The position numbers were made by a program, and so were the translations under genes. Below, one piece after another: positions 33,480-44,034 of a stretch of 64,000 nucleotides of DNA (position 1 is its first letter; the number at the start of each line of letters is the position of its first letter). The notes below the pieces were generated by a model, which searched no databases, had not been told where the DNA came from, and was given only the letters and a program-made list of their open reading frames with translations. The stretch covers positions 17,932,689 to 17,996,688 of the forward strand of contig OZ023180.1 in assembly GCA_963995505.1 (NCBI GenBank). The letters run 5' to 3'. Origin of the DNA: Hypericum androsaemum. Lineage: Eukaryota; Streptophyta; Magnoliopsida; Malpighiales; Hypericaceae.

Positions 33480-34130
33480 AATAACTGAGTCATTACATAT
33501 TTCCTTGGGAGTCAAAAATAAATTATATTTTGTAGCGGACTAACAAACCTACATTGAATACTACAATTATATTTTTCTTTATTCAATGTAATTTTGCGAA
33601 ATTCACCCATAAAAATTAACTTCAATTATTTAAGAAAATTATATGATTTAACGATAATCAATTCTGATTACGAGATATAAAAAACTGGTTTCTCTAAATT
33701 CGTACAATCTGACAGGAAATGCAGTCCGAGGGGCAGGGAAGCGGGTGGTAGGGGTATAAACTTGGCGCTTGGGATCTCGAGGAACGGCACATGAATCACA
33801 ATATTCCGGCGTTGGAAACACTCTCTTTCACTTTTGGCCGCACCAACATTGAAGACCGAGTCTGCTTTCTTTAATGAGTTAAGACAAACTGATCACCAAA
33901 GCCAAATCTTAGTCCACTCTAAGGCTATACTTGCCGTTGTTGTTTTTTTTCTTCTTCTTACAATTATGTGCTGCGACCAGCCTCTATTCTTTTTCGTAGT
34001 ACAGCTATTTAACGAAAAATAATCGACTGCCGCCTTCACAGCTTTTAAACATTTTGAGGTGATTTTTCAGGTGGTCCTCAATTGATAACATTTCTTAATA
34101 CTATTTATCTTTGGAGTCCTGATTGGTCCA
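33480..34130. repeat. Second copy of the 21.25-22.44 kb segment, without the TRIM
   Basis: Collinear with 21250-22440 minus the Cassandra insertion, and in the same orientation, about 12 kb away. No open frame survives across either copy. It serves as a near-empty-site reference for the Cassandra insertion. Confidence 0.85.
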
Positions 34131-35090
34131 TAATAAAGCCCAACAGTACCACATATAACACAAATAGGCCGCGCTATAAAAAGCAAACTTGAAATATTGG
34201 AGATTTTTTTTTGGGTGGAAATTTGGGAAACAAGAGATCATATAAATATTTTAAATAGAAAATATTTCATGCCGCAAACAATGATACACCATGCAACGGA
34301 CAATATTACACCTTATTGGGTATCAAATTTTAGTTAGGTGTGTGAGTTGCCTATAATATGTTCGATGAATTGCCTGATAAAATAATTAAAAAATCAAGCG
34401 ACTAACCGTATGTTTCTCTACATTGTTGATCATGGTTCAATTTGTGTTATTATAGAGGGAAAAAATTAAGTTGGCCTGATTTGTTATATCATGCGGTGAG
34501 TAATGATACATTATGGCATGAACAATGATACACCATGCAACGAATAATGATACACTTTGCTAGATAATCAGTTATAGCCAGGTTTAAGTTGTCTGTCACT
34601 TGTTTGGTGAATTGTGTGGTAATAATATTAAAAAAGTGGTTACTTGATGTATATGCTTTGGCTGTTACACAATTGCTTGATGGAGAACATCAACATTAAG
34701 AATAAAACCTCAGGAGCTTGCGACTCCGAAAACTCAGATGCGGCGAAACTCTCTTTGACACTCCTAATCTGAAGTCCCGTGAATATTCTTGGGCAAGAAT
34801 CACAAGAGAAGCCAAAAAAAAAATAGCAATCTCATTTGAGATTTTCTTTGATTTAGTTTTAGGTTTTGATTTGAGGAAAGAAAAGAGAGCGAGGAGGGCA
34901 CTCTCATGTGCTCTAATATCAAAAATATCTATGTCTACTGCATGAGACTCTACAACCGTGCAATGTGCAAACACGCCTAGCCCCCCTTAATTAACAATCT
35001 AGATTTTACTTTGAATAGTGATGTCCATCATGTTGACATCAACAGTTAATATATATATTTAAGATTTTCAAGATATAAATAATATAGAAA
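34131..35090. other. Intergenic DNA with a diverged ~240-bp direct repeat
   Basis: Blocks at 34261-34400 and 34500-34640 share ACAATGATACACCATGCAAC and several later landmarks. No gene supported. GCTCTAATATCAAAA near 34911 weakly resembles a Copia primer site on the minus strand. Confidence 0.45.
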
Positions 35091-35109
35091 CCTAAAAACA
35101 TAGTGCAAT

Positions 35110-35480
35110 TGGGGTTTGGATGTAGATAGTTATGTTACAATCCAAAATCTTAAACAATGAGTAAATAGATCTTCTATACCTGTAAATATGTCTACCATAC
35201 TCGTATTTAACTTTGTGGTAATCTCAACATGCTCCTGCAAATGAAGAGCATCTGACCGCAATTTACATTGACTTTGACTTTGTCAATTTACAATAACACG
35301 GGTTGTATGAGGACAACAATGAATCACAAGTCTCGTAGGAATGATGACTCTAATACCATATTAGAATCTTCATGTCAAATCCAAATTCTTAAAATAATGA
35401 GTAGTTAATTTTTTTATACTTGTGGACAAGTCTACCACACTCACAAATCGCAACTACTGATGTGATAATTTTAACGAGTT
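35110..35480 (-). mobile_element. Candidate decayed TRIM
   Basis: Two diverged direct copies (about 35112-35235 and 35367-35480) share AATCC-AAAT-CTTAAA-AATGAGTA followed by AGTCTACCACACTC-like sequence. Between them, abutting the right copy, is TGGTATTAGAG on the minus strand (35355-35365), one mismatch from the core initiator-tRNA primer site. The internal part is about 130 bp with no ORF. Confidence 0.5.
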
Positions 35481-35489
35481 AACCGAGCA

Positions 35490-36660
35490 TCAAAATCACA
35501 ATTGCCCCCGCACAAAATATTTTATATTTTTTCCCTAAAGTTTGTATCTAACTAACTGAGAAATATATGTATTGTCTACATGAAAATACATACTTGCTCC
35601 ACAACTGAACATGATTTGCAACACAATCATACTAAAACCTTTAGTACTTTAACATTTCGTGTAAAATTGTGGGGAACATCTTCAAAGTGAAGTTTTTTAA
35701 GTTTTGTTATACTTGTTCTCACCAAACGACTCGTACATTTTGGACTCGCTATTTTATAAAGGCATGCAATAATCTAACTTTAATTGACGAAAGAGAAATT
35801 AAGTGTGTTGTGGACTCAACTGATGATCAATCCTCATGTTATCACAAAAATGAGAAATGAAACATTTTTGATTTAAGTCCAAACAATACGAACAAGGGTC
35901 AAATTTTAGGTTTCCTGATTGAGGAGACAAAAAGTTTCTTAGCAGTTCAAAAGATCACAAGCGGATATTTGTATACGCTAATCAATAATCATCAACGTTG
36001 ATGCATTCTGCTGTCAGTCTTCGGACATTTTGTCTTCACTTGGAACCACGTCTCAATCGACGGGAAATTTGGGTCACAATTAGAATTAGATAATAACCTA
36101 TACCAAGTCCATTTAGAATAATTTAAAGACGGGTTAAGATTATCACATTGTTAGTCGTAACATCAGTAAAAAATAAATAGTTTAGGAGAAGCCAACAGGA
36201 CATGATTTGGACCATGGTTAGGGTATGGACGAAAACAACGTGAGTACTCTAACTACTACTCATTCTCTACCAAATACCATTGTCCTTATTACAGGGTTGT
36301 TTGTTGTTTTCCATCGTCATCGAGATTGCTCAAGATCATAGCTGACAAGGTTCTAGCAGTTTTCTGTACCTGAGCATGAATTTTGGAGTCTTTGGAACGC
36401 CTTCGCCGCCCAATTATTCGTTTCTACTGTCTTCCTATTTTATGCTGTCCTTTTCATTTCGTTATAGAGATTCAATGTGGACACGAAGCATCTTGATTTT
36501 GACCGTTGTTTTTCATTTTGTTATAGAGTTTGTTTAACTATTAAGAGACGTGTATTCAGTTAAGGAGGTCTCGAGAGCTTTACAAATGTAAAAGACGATT
36601 ATGAAAGATGCCTCCAAAATAAGACTCGATAATGTTCAACTTTAGATACGAGAAATTTAA
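35490..36660. other. AT-rich intergenic stretch
   Basis: No supported gene, RNA or repeat structure. Confidence 0.5.
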
Positions 36661-36663
36661 AAA

Positions 36664-37050
36664 GTTAATATTGGGGATTGAACGGGTCAAGTTTGGATCA
36701 TCTGCACATTAGTTTAAGATTTGTCCCAAAATTTTGACTATAATAGAATTTAATTCTTATTGTAAAGCATATTGGGTTGACTCATATAAATAAGAGGGTA
36801 GGAATTATATGTTCTTTGGTCTTTGCTTAACACAATGATAGTATAGGCACAAGAGAGATAGGCTCGAGGCACAACCTCGCCTATGGCTTATGTACCATGT
36901 ATCTCCACATAATATAGTGATGATCATCTCAGCCCCGTGGATGTAGGTCTTTCGACCGAACCACGTAATATCATGTATCTTCTATCATCTATCTGTCGTA
37001 CTATTTGTTATTGGTATTCTACACATCAGTGTTTACGCTTTCGCAGCGCT
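36664..37050. mobile_element. Probable solo LTR of a Copia element
   Basis: Contains the block CCGTGGATGTAGG...CCGAACCACGTAATATC, typical of the R/U5 region of many plant Copia LTRs, and ends CGCAGCGCTAACA. A TTGGGGATTGAACGGGTC-like start lies about 385 bp upstream. No coding region or second copy is present. No clear TSD was resolved, so the exact ends are uncertain. Confidence 0.5.
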
Positions 37051-38475
37051 AACAGAATCAATGATAAATAGAATTACGAGTATTAACAAAATGCATTACT
37101 GTCTGTATTGTTCTTCAGTTCGTACTTGGTTTAGAAGTTAAAACTCTTGTTTTGACTAATTATGTGTTTATTCCTTCTTAATTCTAAAGAAAATTGTTTT
37201 TTGTCACTTGTAAATAGATTACTCATTTTATGAATTTGTTGGCTTTTAGAATTTGGCAGATAAGAGGAAGCATTGGCTTTGTCTATAGCCTATACATTCT
37301 TGTATCTCGATGTATCATAGTAATGACTGTCTAAATGCAGTAGACATAGGTCCTCTAAATAAATTTGTGTATAAATAATACCCTCATATCATACTGTATA
37401 ACTTTTTATGACTATTTCGTGAAAAAAGTTGAAAAAAAAAATAAGGGAATGAACTTGAGGACTTATACAGATTATCGTCCCAAAAGTGATCACAATTGGC
37501 CAAACAAAGATGAAAAATGGACAAGGAAAACGAAAGAATTAGACTTCACAAAAAAGAAAAAAAATTGTCAAAAAAGATTAAAACAATTGTTGAGAGAAAA
37601 AACATGAAAGATTTAGTATTGTATATAGTATCCGAGTTTTTGGGTGATGTCGAATATGTACATAGAGAATCATTTGAATTTCAAATAATAAATTTAAGTA
37701 AGAATCTTTATTGCATATCGAATCACTTCAACTACTTGAGAAAAAAGAGAAAAAAATGAAAGATTTAAGGGCCACTACTTGTATTACATATCGTATCGTA
37801 GTTTTTGGGTGATGTCCAAAGGATTTGTAAGTCAAAGATACAAAATGTTGTAAATATTTAGGAGTTTCAGGGTTCTAATTCTGATATTGTCATACCGTAA
37901 AATTTATCTTTTGAAAAAATTAAGAAAATAAAAAAAATTACTTTACATTTGGAAGTGTATAGAAAAACTATTTAGCTCCAAGAGGTTTTAAGGAAACGAC
38001 AATGGCTTTGTTCATATTTGTTAATTAAAACTAAATTAAATTATAAATAATTAATTAGTCAATTGGGTAATCGGGAGTGAAAAAATGAGTTAAATTGAAG
38101 AATTTTTTAAGTATTATTATTTGATTTCTTAGCTGTGGCATTTTGCGAATTTTTTTGGATGACTTGACTCCGTCCTTTCGGTTAACGCGGGCCGCGAGTT
38201 GGACGCCCGTAAGACTTCCAAATCTTTTTTCTCCTTTTTCTCGTTTTAATTTATCTTTGGGCTCAGCCCGTCATGGATTAAAATTAGAGCCATTTGTTTT
38301 TTATTCAAAAAGTTGGCCCACCAACGACTGGCCCAATTATGCCCAAACTTTTCATCCTACCCCGAACATGTGCATTCATTACATATGTACCTTTTGAACA
38401 AAAACGTTATCGAGTCCTATGTTTTATAAAACAAAAAAAAAACCAAATAGTTAGAGGATAAAAGAGATGATAGAT
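37051..38475. other. AT-rich intergenic stretch
   Basis: Low-complexity A-rich DNA with two diverged copies of GTTTTTGGGTGATGTC (about 37638 and 37801). No gene supported. Confidence 0.45.
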
Positions 38476-39370
38476 GCTGAGATTAGGAATGGCAATTTGA
38501 CTTTTATCTTGAGGGTCTACCCGGATCCAGACCCGAAGGGTCTAGGACCCGTTGACTTTGACCGGGTCTAGACCCGGATCCTACCCGAATCTTTATTTTT
38601 TAAAAGGATAAGGGCATGGATATGGACACATAGGATCCTACTTGATTTGTAAAAAATATTAAAATAATATATATTAATATATTAATTACTAAAGTTAGTA
38701 CCAAATTCTCATCACAACCTACCCAATTTGAAATTTTTTTATAAGTAAATTTATTCATCTAAGTTGGTATAAATACCACAGTAACAAAATATCAAAGTAC
38801 CAAAGTTACATCTTAATTGGTAATGATATCGATTATCAAATATAAGATATTACAATTGGTACAGAACGTGAACACCTATTCAACCAAAAGAAACACCTGT
38901 TAAGTAGGTTCCAATTGATGTCCTTGATGCTTTAGATATCCGAGAGAAACTAACAAATTGCCAAAGGAAGAATGATGAAGAACGTTTAACCTCCATAATG
39001 TTAATTCAACCTTTTAATATATTCTACCCTTCAATTATCATATTAATTTGTAGTTTTTATTTATTAATTTGTTTTATTTTTTATATTGACTTATTTTAGC
39101 AAAAAAATAAATTACATTCACATTTTTTGAGTGCTTCTATATAGCGAACAAGTTTGGTTTAATTTTCAAAAAATTATTTAGTTTTTAAATAATACGGACC
39201 CGTTGGTCGCCCTGATCCTGCCCGATTTTTTAGGACCCGAATCCTACCCAGATCCTTGTTTTTAAAGAGGATAAGGGTAAGGATATGGATCGACCTTCAC
39301 AAAAGAGGGTAAGGATCCGGGTCCTATAGATCCTACCCGGATCCTGCCCATTGCCATTCCTAGTTGAGAT
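38476..39370. mobile_element. hAT MITE, 8-bp target duplication
   Basis: Element 38484-39362 lies between GCTGAGAT (38476-38483) and GTTGAGAT (39363-39370). Ends TAGGAATGGCAATTTG and reverse-complemented TAGGAATGGCAATGGGCAGG are good hAT TIRs. Subterminal regions are rich in GACCCGGATCCTACCCG-type motifs in both orientations. No transposase. It belongs to the same broad family as the 32.06, 39.54 and 60.46 kb elements but is far less C-to-T eroded than the 32-kb copy. Confidence 0.88.
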
Positions 39371-39535
39371 ATCTGACACCTACAATAACAAATACGAGTC
39401 CTAGAAACAAACACTCAGTCGCTATTCTGTAATTGTTGGTATGGTAAAAATAGTGATTAAGTTATGGACGACTTTGTCTTAGGAAAAAAAATACCCTAAA
39501 TCTAATACAACTAGAAAAATGAAAAAAATAAACAG

Positions 39536-40548
39536 TTAAAACATATGGATGACGATGGGTAGGGTAAGAGGTTTCAGATTCAGTGGGGATTACATAAAAG
39601 ATGTCCATACGGAGGGGACTAAATTTGGACCGTCAAATTTGATTGTCTTTAAATCTGATGGTCAATAACCTACATGTGATAATGGTCAACATATGAAATG
39701 ATATTGGTTTGCATGTAAAATGATATTGGTTTGCATGTGAAACGATATTGGTTTGCATGTGAAGTAATATTGGTTTGTATGTATAATAATATTGATTTGC
39801 TTTAATCCCTATGTGTGGGGACTAGCCCAGTCCCCACCAAATCTGGCCCCAGGGTAGGGTATAGGTAGGACCATACCCATATCCTAGTCTGGAGAGTTTG
39901 ACCTATAACCTACTCTACCTTTACCCTCAGGGTCCGCAGGGGTCCGATCCTTGAATTAAATGCAAGACATGAAATCATTCATGTCGATAAATATAAACAG
40001 CTAAAAAGACACAAAAAGAGGCAGGTCACAACTTAATCAAGCTTCGAGGTTCCAAATGCAAATTTCAAATGCAAATTTCAAATGCATAAATAACTAAAAA
40101 ACATAAAAAGCTTACATGTTCTATTATTTTTGGAAAAAGGTAGAAAGTCACTCGTGTCAATAAAATGTAAACAAAAATTGTGAGCTAGTAGCGCCTCAGC
40201 TAAAACTCCAAGCAAAACGGAGGCGGATCACAACTTAATCAACCTTTGAGGTTCCATTCTTCAAGAAGTCTTCAAGCTGGTTGTGTAATACAATAATATT
40301 ATAACAAATATGTGAAGATTAGGGTCAGTCTATTTAGGATCTATTTATGGTAGAGTCTAAAGTAGGGTAAAAGGGTAAGAGTATGGTAGAAATTCATAGG
40401 ATTCATACCCTACCCTAAATTCCACCTCTAAAAATGGACCTATACCCATACTTTACCCTAGACCCTGTTCAATAGACCCTCGACCCAAAAAGTAAGAATA
40501 AGGTCTGACCCACAAGGTATGTGTATTTTTGCCATCCCTATTAAAATA
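39536..40548. mobile_element. hAT MITE with an internal insertion
   Basis: Element 39544-40540 lies between TTAAAACA (39536-39543) and TTAAAATA (40541-40548). The left end TATGGATGACGATGGGTAGG and reverse-complemented right end TAGGGATGGCAAAAATACAC are diverged hAT TIRs. The right half closely matches the 60.46-61.18 kb element (AAGCTGGTT.TGTAAT, ATGGTAGAGT.TAAAGTA.GG). Between about 39575 and 39845 lies unrelated sequence including a 22-bp minisatellite, perhaps a second small insertion. Confidence 0.75.
39690..39800. repeat. 22-bp minisatellite, about five units
   Basis: Consecutive units of the type ATGATATTGGTTTGCATGTR with a 22-bp period; the later units are more diverged. Confidence 0.8.
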
Positions 40549-40737
40549 TTACAGAAAAATCTAATACAGAAAATTGAGCTAATCAACATACATCAAAAAA
40601 TTCCAAACTTCGAGGCTTAGGGAAAAAACAGTAGTAGTATTACACTTAATTAGAAATGAATGTATTAGCATAATTTTGTAACAAGTAATTAATATAATTA
40701 ATTACTCTTTTGAGTAATTTTTATCTTGAGAAATCTT

Positions 40738-42330
40738 CTATATAACAACTTCAGGTTCAATAGGAACCAAATCAAGAGGGCATGTTTTCTTAGGCTTAAT
40801 TTCTTTATCCTTCAAAACAAAAACAACCATTCCCATCTCCACATTTTCTATACCAGTAGAATTCTCATGCATACCAGGTATCAAATCAATAGTAGTAACT
40901 ATAATTGTACCACATGGAGAGTTTGTATCATCAGGCACTAGATTCATACTCTCCTGCAAATCAACACTCTCAACTGCCTCCCTAATCTCACCTTTCTCCA
41001 CTTCCAACAAAGCATTGGAAATCAGTACACCCCTTGGCTCAACCAAAGTAGAAGATGGCAATGAAGAACCTGGGGCATGAGCACTTGCTGACGTAGTAGT
41101 AGGAAGAACACTCGAACCACTCCCGCCCTTTTGGACCCAAAGTCTTTCACATCCTTGAGGAGCAGTCTTTTCACAATCGGAAACTCCCCGCTTATCCAAG
41201 GTAGCTTCAGTACATCGCGCAAAGGCAGTAGGCGGGTGCAACTTGCAGCATTTGTCCACACCATGACCAAGTACCTGATAATGATCACAAAAGAGAGGGA
41301 GATCCTCATAAACCAGTTCTACCAAAACCTTTTTCGCTTGTCAACTCCAAAAGAACATGGTTCCGACGTGGTTGCAACGTATCTATATTCACAAGAACAC
41401 GAATATCTGCCCCATTGAACATGTTCAGAGCCTCCAAATCCAATCGAATGGGGGAACCTGTAGCAGCAGCCAAACCAAAAATAATATCCTGGGAGACATG
41501 TTCCATACCAAGACCCAACAACTTGACCCATACCTTAGCCGAAGTGGAAGAAACCCGAGAAGGCTTAAAACTCGGCACCCAAGGCTGTAAATGCAGAGGT
41601 CCGTGTGGAAGCTTCCAAATCGGAGAAGCCCACACAACATCATGATCAGCCTCGGACGAGAACTGAAAGCCAAAGTATCCCCGTCCATGCGGGAGCGTCT
41701 TCCAACCGTGGACAGACAAAACCTTTGTCAAGGCATTACAGAATTCAAACAAAGAGCATAGTTTTGAACCTTTGGGCATAACAAGTCGACCAATAAGAGC
41801 ATTCTTCCTAAACGATTCTCAAATAGCAGAGCGCTTCTCGTCTAACACAACAACTGCCAAGTCGTCCCTAATCACAAGTTTAAGGTACTTACCCATATCT
41901 GACCAAACCCCGGGCTTAGGGCGAAAGAGGCAGCGAAGGACTGAGCCCCGGGCTACTTGCCCTGCGTCAGAGTGGGCGGGACCACCCCAACAGCGGGAGA
42001 GGCCACCGTTGAAAGAAGAGGAGCAGCCAAAGGATCCTCCGAAGACGATGAGGACGAAAGGCTTGGACCCATCTGATTTGTCGCCATCGGTAGAAAGTAG
42101 GTGAAGGCCATAGCCCTTATGACCAGCGAAGGCCAGAACAAGAGTCCTCTGGCTTGGCTTACCGGCGGCAACTCCAGAGGCTCGAAGAAAAAAAAGGAAA
42201 TTTTTAGGGATTTTGACTTTTCTCTCAGAAAGGAATCTAGGGTTACTAATTAGGAAAATTAGGGGAGGCGATGTCGGAAGATCTAGTAGGTGGGGGAAGG
42301 TAGATTTCAAGTTGTTAATGTTGTAGGAAC
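40738..42330 (-). pseudogene. LINE ORF1 (DUF4283 plus zinc knuckle), two main lesions
   Basis: Minus-strand protein: a Ser/Pro-rich start near 42100 (ATNQMGPSLSSSSSSEDP), then MGKYLKLVIRDDLAVVVLDE, after one in-frame TGA (41819-41821) KNALIGRLVMPKGSKLCSLF, GWKTLPHGRGYFGFQF, WVPSFKPSRVSSTSAKVWVK, and after a frameshift near 41325 VELVYEDLPLFCDHYQVLGH then GVDKC. This is the DUF4283 fold plus zf-CCHC_4 found in plant L1 ORF1 proteins, which bind the element RNA. One knuckle cysteine is Tyr here. A serine-rich tail ends in a stop at 40738. No ORF2 follows; instead the orientation flips at its 5' end. Confidence 0.8.
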
Positions 42331-42339
42331 ATGTTGTTG

Positions 42340-42860
42340 TTACTGATTCCCTTGGTTCTGTGGCTGAAGGGTGCTCAATTATTCTGAAACAGTGCTCTTA
42401 AGAAATCTTTTGGCTCAAGCAAATCAGACAATCAGATCTCTCACTCCCTCGCCACCAAAAAAGGATCAAGACCAAATTTTAATAGAAAGAGCCGCTGCTT
42501 CTCAAGCTCTAGCTGTCAAAATTGGTGTTGATTAGGATGGTGAGCCTGCTATGGTGGTTAATGTTATCAAGCATGTCGCCATGATGCCCAAGGATCTGGG
42601 GGTGCCTCCTCCTAAATGATTATCTGCACTTGGCTTGTTTTGGGGAGCATTCGGCTCAGTAATTCGTCAGCTGGATGCTGCTATTTTGGACAATGCGAGA
42701 TTATTTATACAATTGACTTTTATGTTTGATTGCATTTGTAATCTTGACTTTATGCTTATGTGGGTTTTTTTCATGGGATTGGTGGCATCCCATGTAAACC
42801 CTTGTATATATAAATACTTCATTATATATAATATTAATCTACTTATTAAAAAAATACAAT
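42340..42860 (+). mobile_element. Possible LINE 3' end adjoining the inverted ORF1
   Basis: Plus-strand sequence with a short coding-like stretch (LLRNLLAQANQTIRSLTPSP..., one stop, ending KDLGVPPPK-stop near 42619), then a non-coding tail ending in TATATAAATACTTCATTATA-type sequence and an A-run at about 42847-42855, as in plant LINE 3' ends. It abuts the 5' end of the inverted ORF1, as expected of a twin-primed insertion. Whether both parts come from one element is inference. Confidence 0.45.
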
Positions 42861-43902
42861 CTAACTATCAACCTCCGGTCATTGAGTCCCCAGTTGTAAG
42901 TGTCCATTTCCGGGTCGTTTAGGAGGCTCGTGAAGGTCGAACGACGTAGCAGAATAAGTCATGAACTGGGCTTTATTAAGGAAGCGTTGAAAGCTAGCTG
43001 GAGAGGAGGAACTCATGAGTTGGTGATGTCTATTAGAAACATTCGGAAAAAAAAAAGAAATATTTTATTCTTTCAGGTTATATTAGGTGGGATATATTGA
43101 AAAGTCTGCCCTTAAAATAATTCACCCCACTTTTATCGTTCCAAAGAAACACAGCTTAGCTTTTGAGAATTTTTATAACTCAATATTCTTGTTTTAATAA
43201 CCAAATAATTCAGATTACTAAAATATATTAAACTTTAGAATTTGGCAGCATGGTGGTCACGTTTGTGTGTGTTTGTTTTTATGTTTGGTTCGTTCTGGGT
43301 TTAGGGGTTTCTGGGGTGGGTGTTGGATACCTTGTGCAATCATTCGCTACCTAAGATGTACGCCGTAATTAGGGTTGATCAATAAAAATTTACAGCTTCA
43401 AAAAAATAATTCAAACTCTATAAAGTTTTGATTGAAGACCTCATAAGAACAAGTGAAAATGACATAGGTTAATAGATTTTTACTAAAAGGAAAGAAACAG
43501 GCAATTAGTACCCGCAAAAAAAAAAGTCATAGGAAAACAAGTCTTACCGATCTATTTTAATTTGAAAAAAGTTAAATTCGCAGTCTTCGAAAAAAAAAAA
43601 CAAAACTATTCTTAATATAGCATTTAAAAAAAAAATACAAACTGAGTCGGCTTAATTTTTAAAAATATTGCAAAACTTTTCAAACAATCTTTCTTTCCAG
43701 TAAGTAGTTCGAGTGTAATTTCTAACAATTCATTCAAGTGATTGTTGATATCAACCGCCAAAGACCTGAGATATACAATTTTCTAAATAAAGAAGTAGAA
43801 AAAATTATTGAAAACAGTAAAAAATTAAACGGGATGTTTCGTTAGACGCTAGGGATCCGAGGGCAATTTACCCAAAAATCAATCATCACCCTCGGCCTCG
43901 CA
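42861..43902. other. AT-rich upstream region of the F-box/kelch gene
   Basis: Many short A-runs, no gene. Near 43903-43913 is TGGTATCAGAG, an exact 11-nt match to the Copia/TRIM primer-binding core, about 120 bp upstream of the ATG. Confidence 0.5.
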
Positions 43903-44034
43903 TGGTATCAGAGTGTGGGTGAGGGATCATAGGATTTAATTTTGCGGAGGATCGACGGCACAGTGAACAGAGACAACACACAGAAAGACGGGCAGGAATC
44001 GGGTCGAGTTGGTAGCGTGGTGACACAGAGGGAA

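Noticed and set aside
34718..34945. 75-codon basic frame as a small protein gene
   Set aside because: Lysine-rich because of an A-run; no recognised domain, and the region resembles retrotransposon leader sequence.
37365..37759. Lysine-rich open frames
   Set aside because: Simple A-rich sequence; the amino acid content is explained by base composition.
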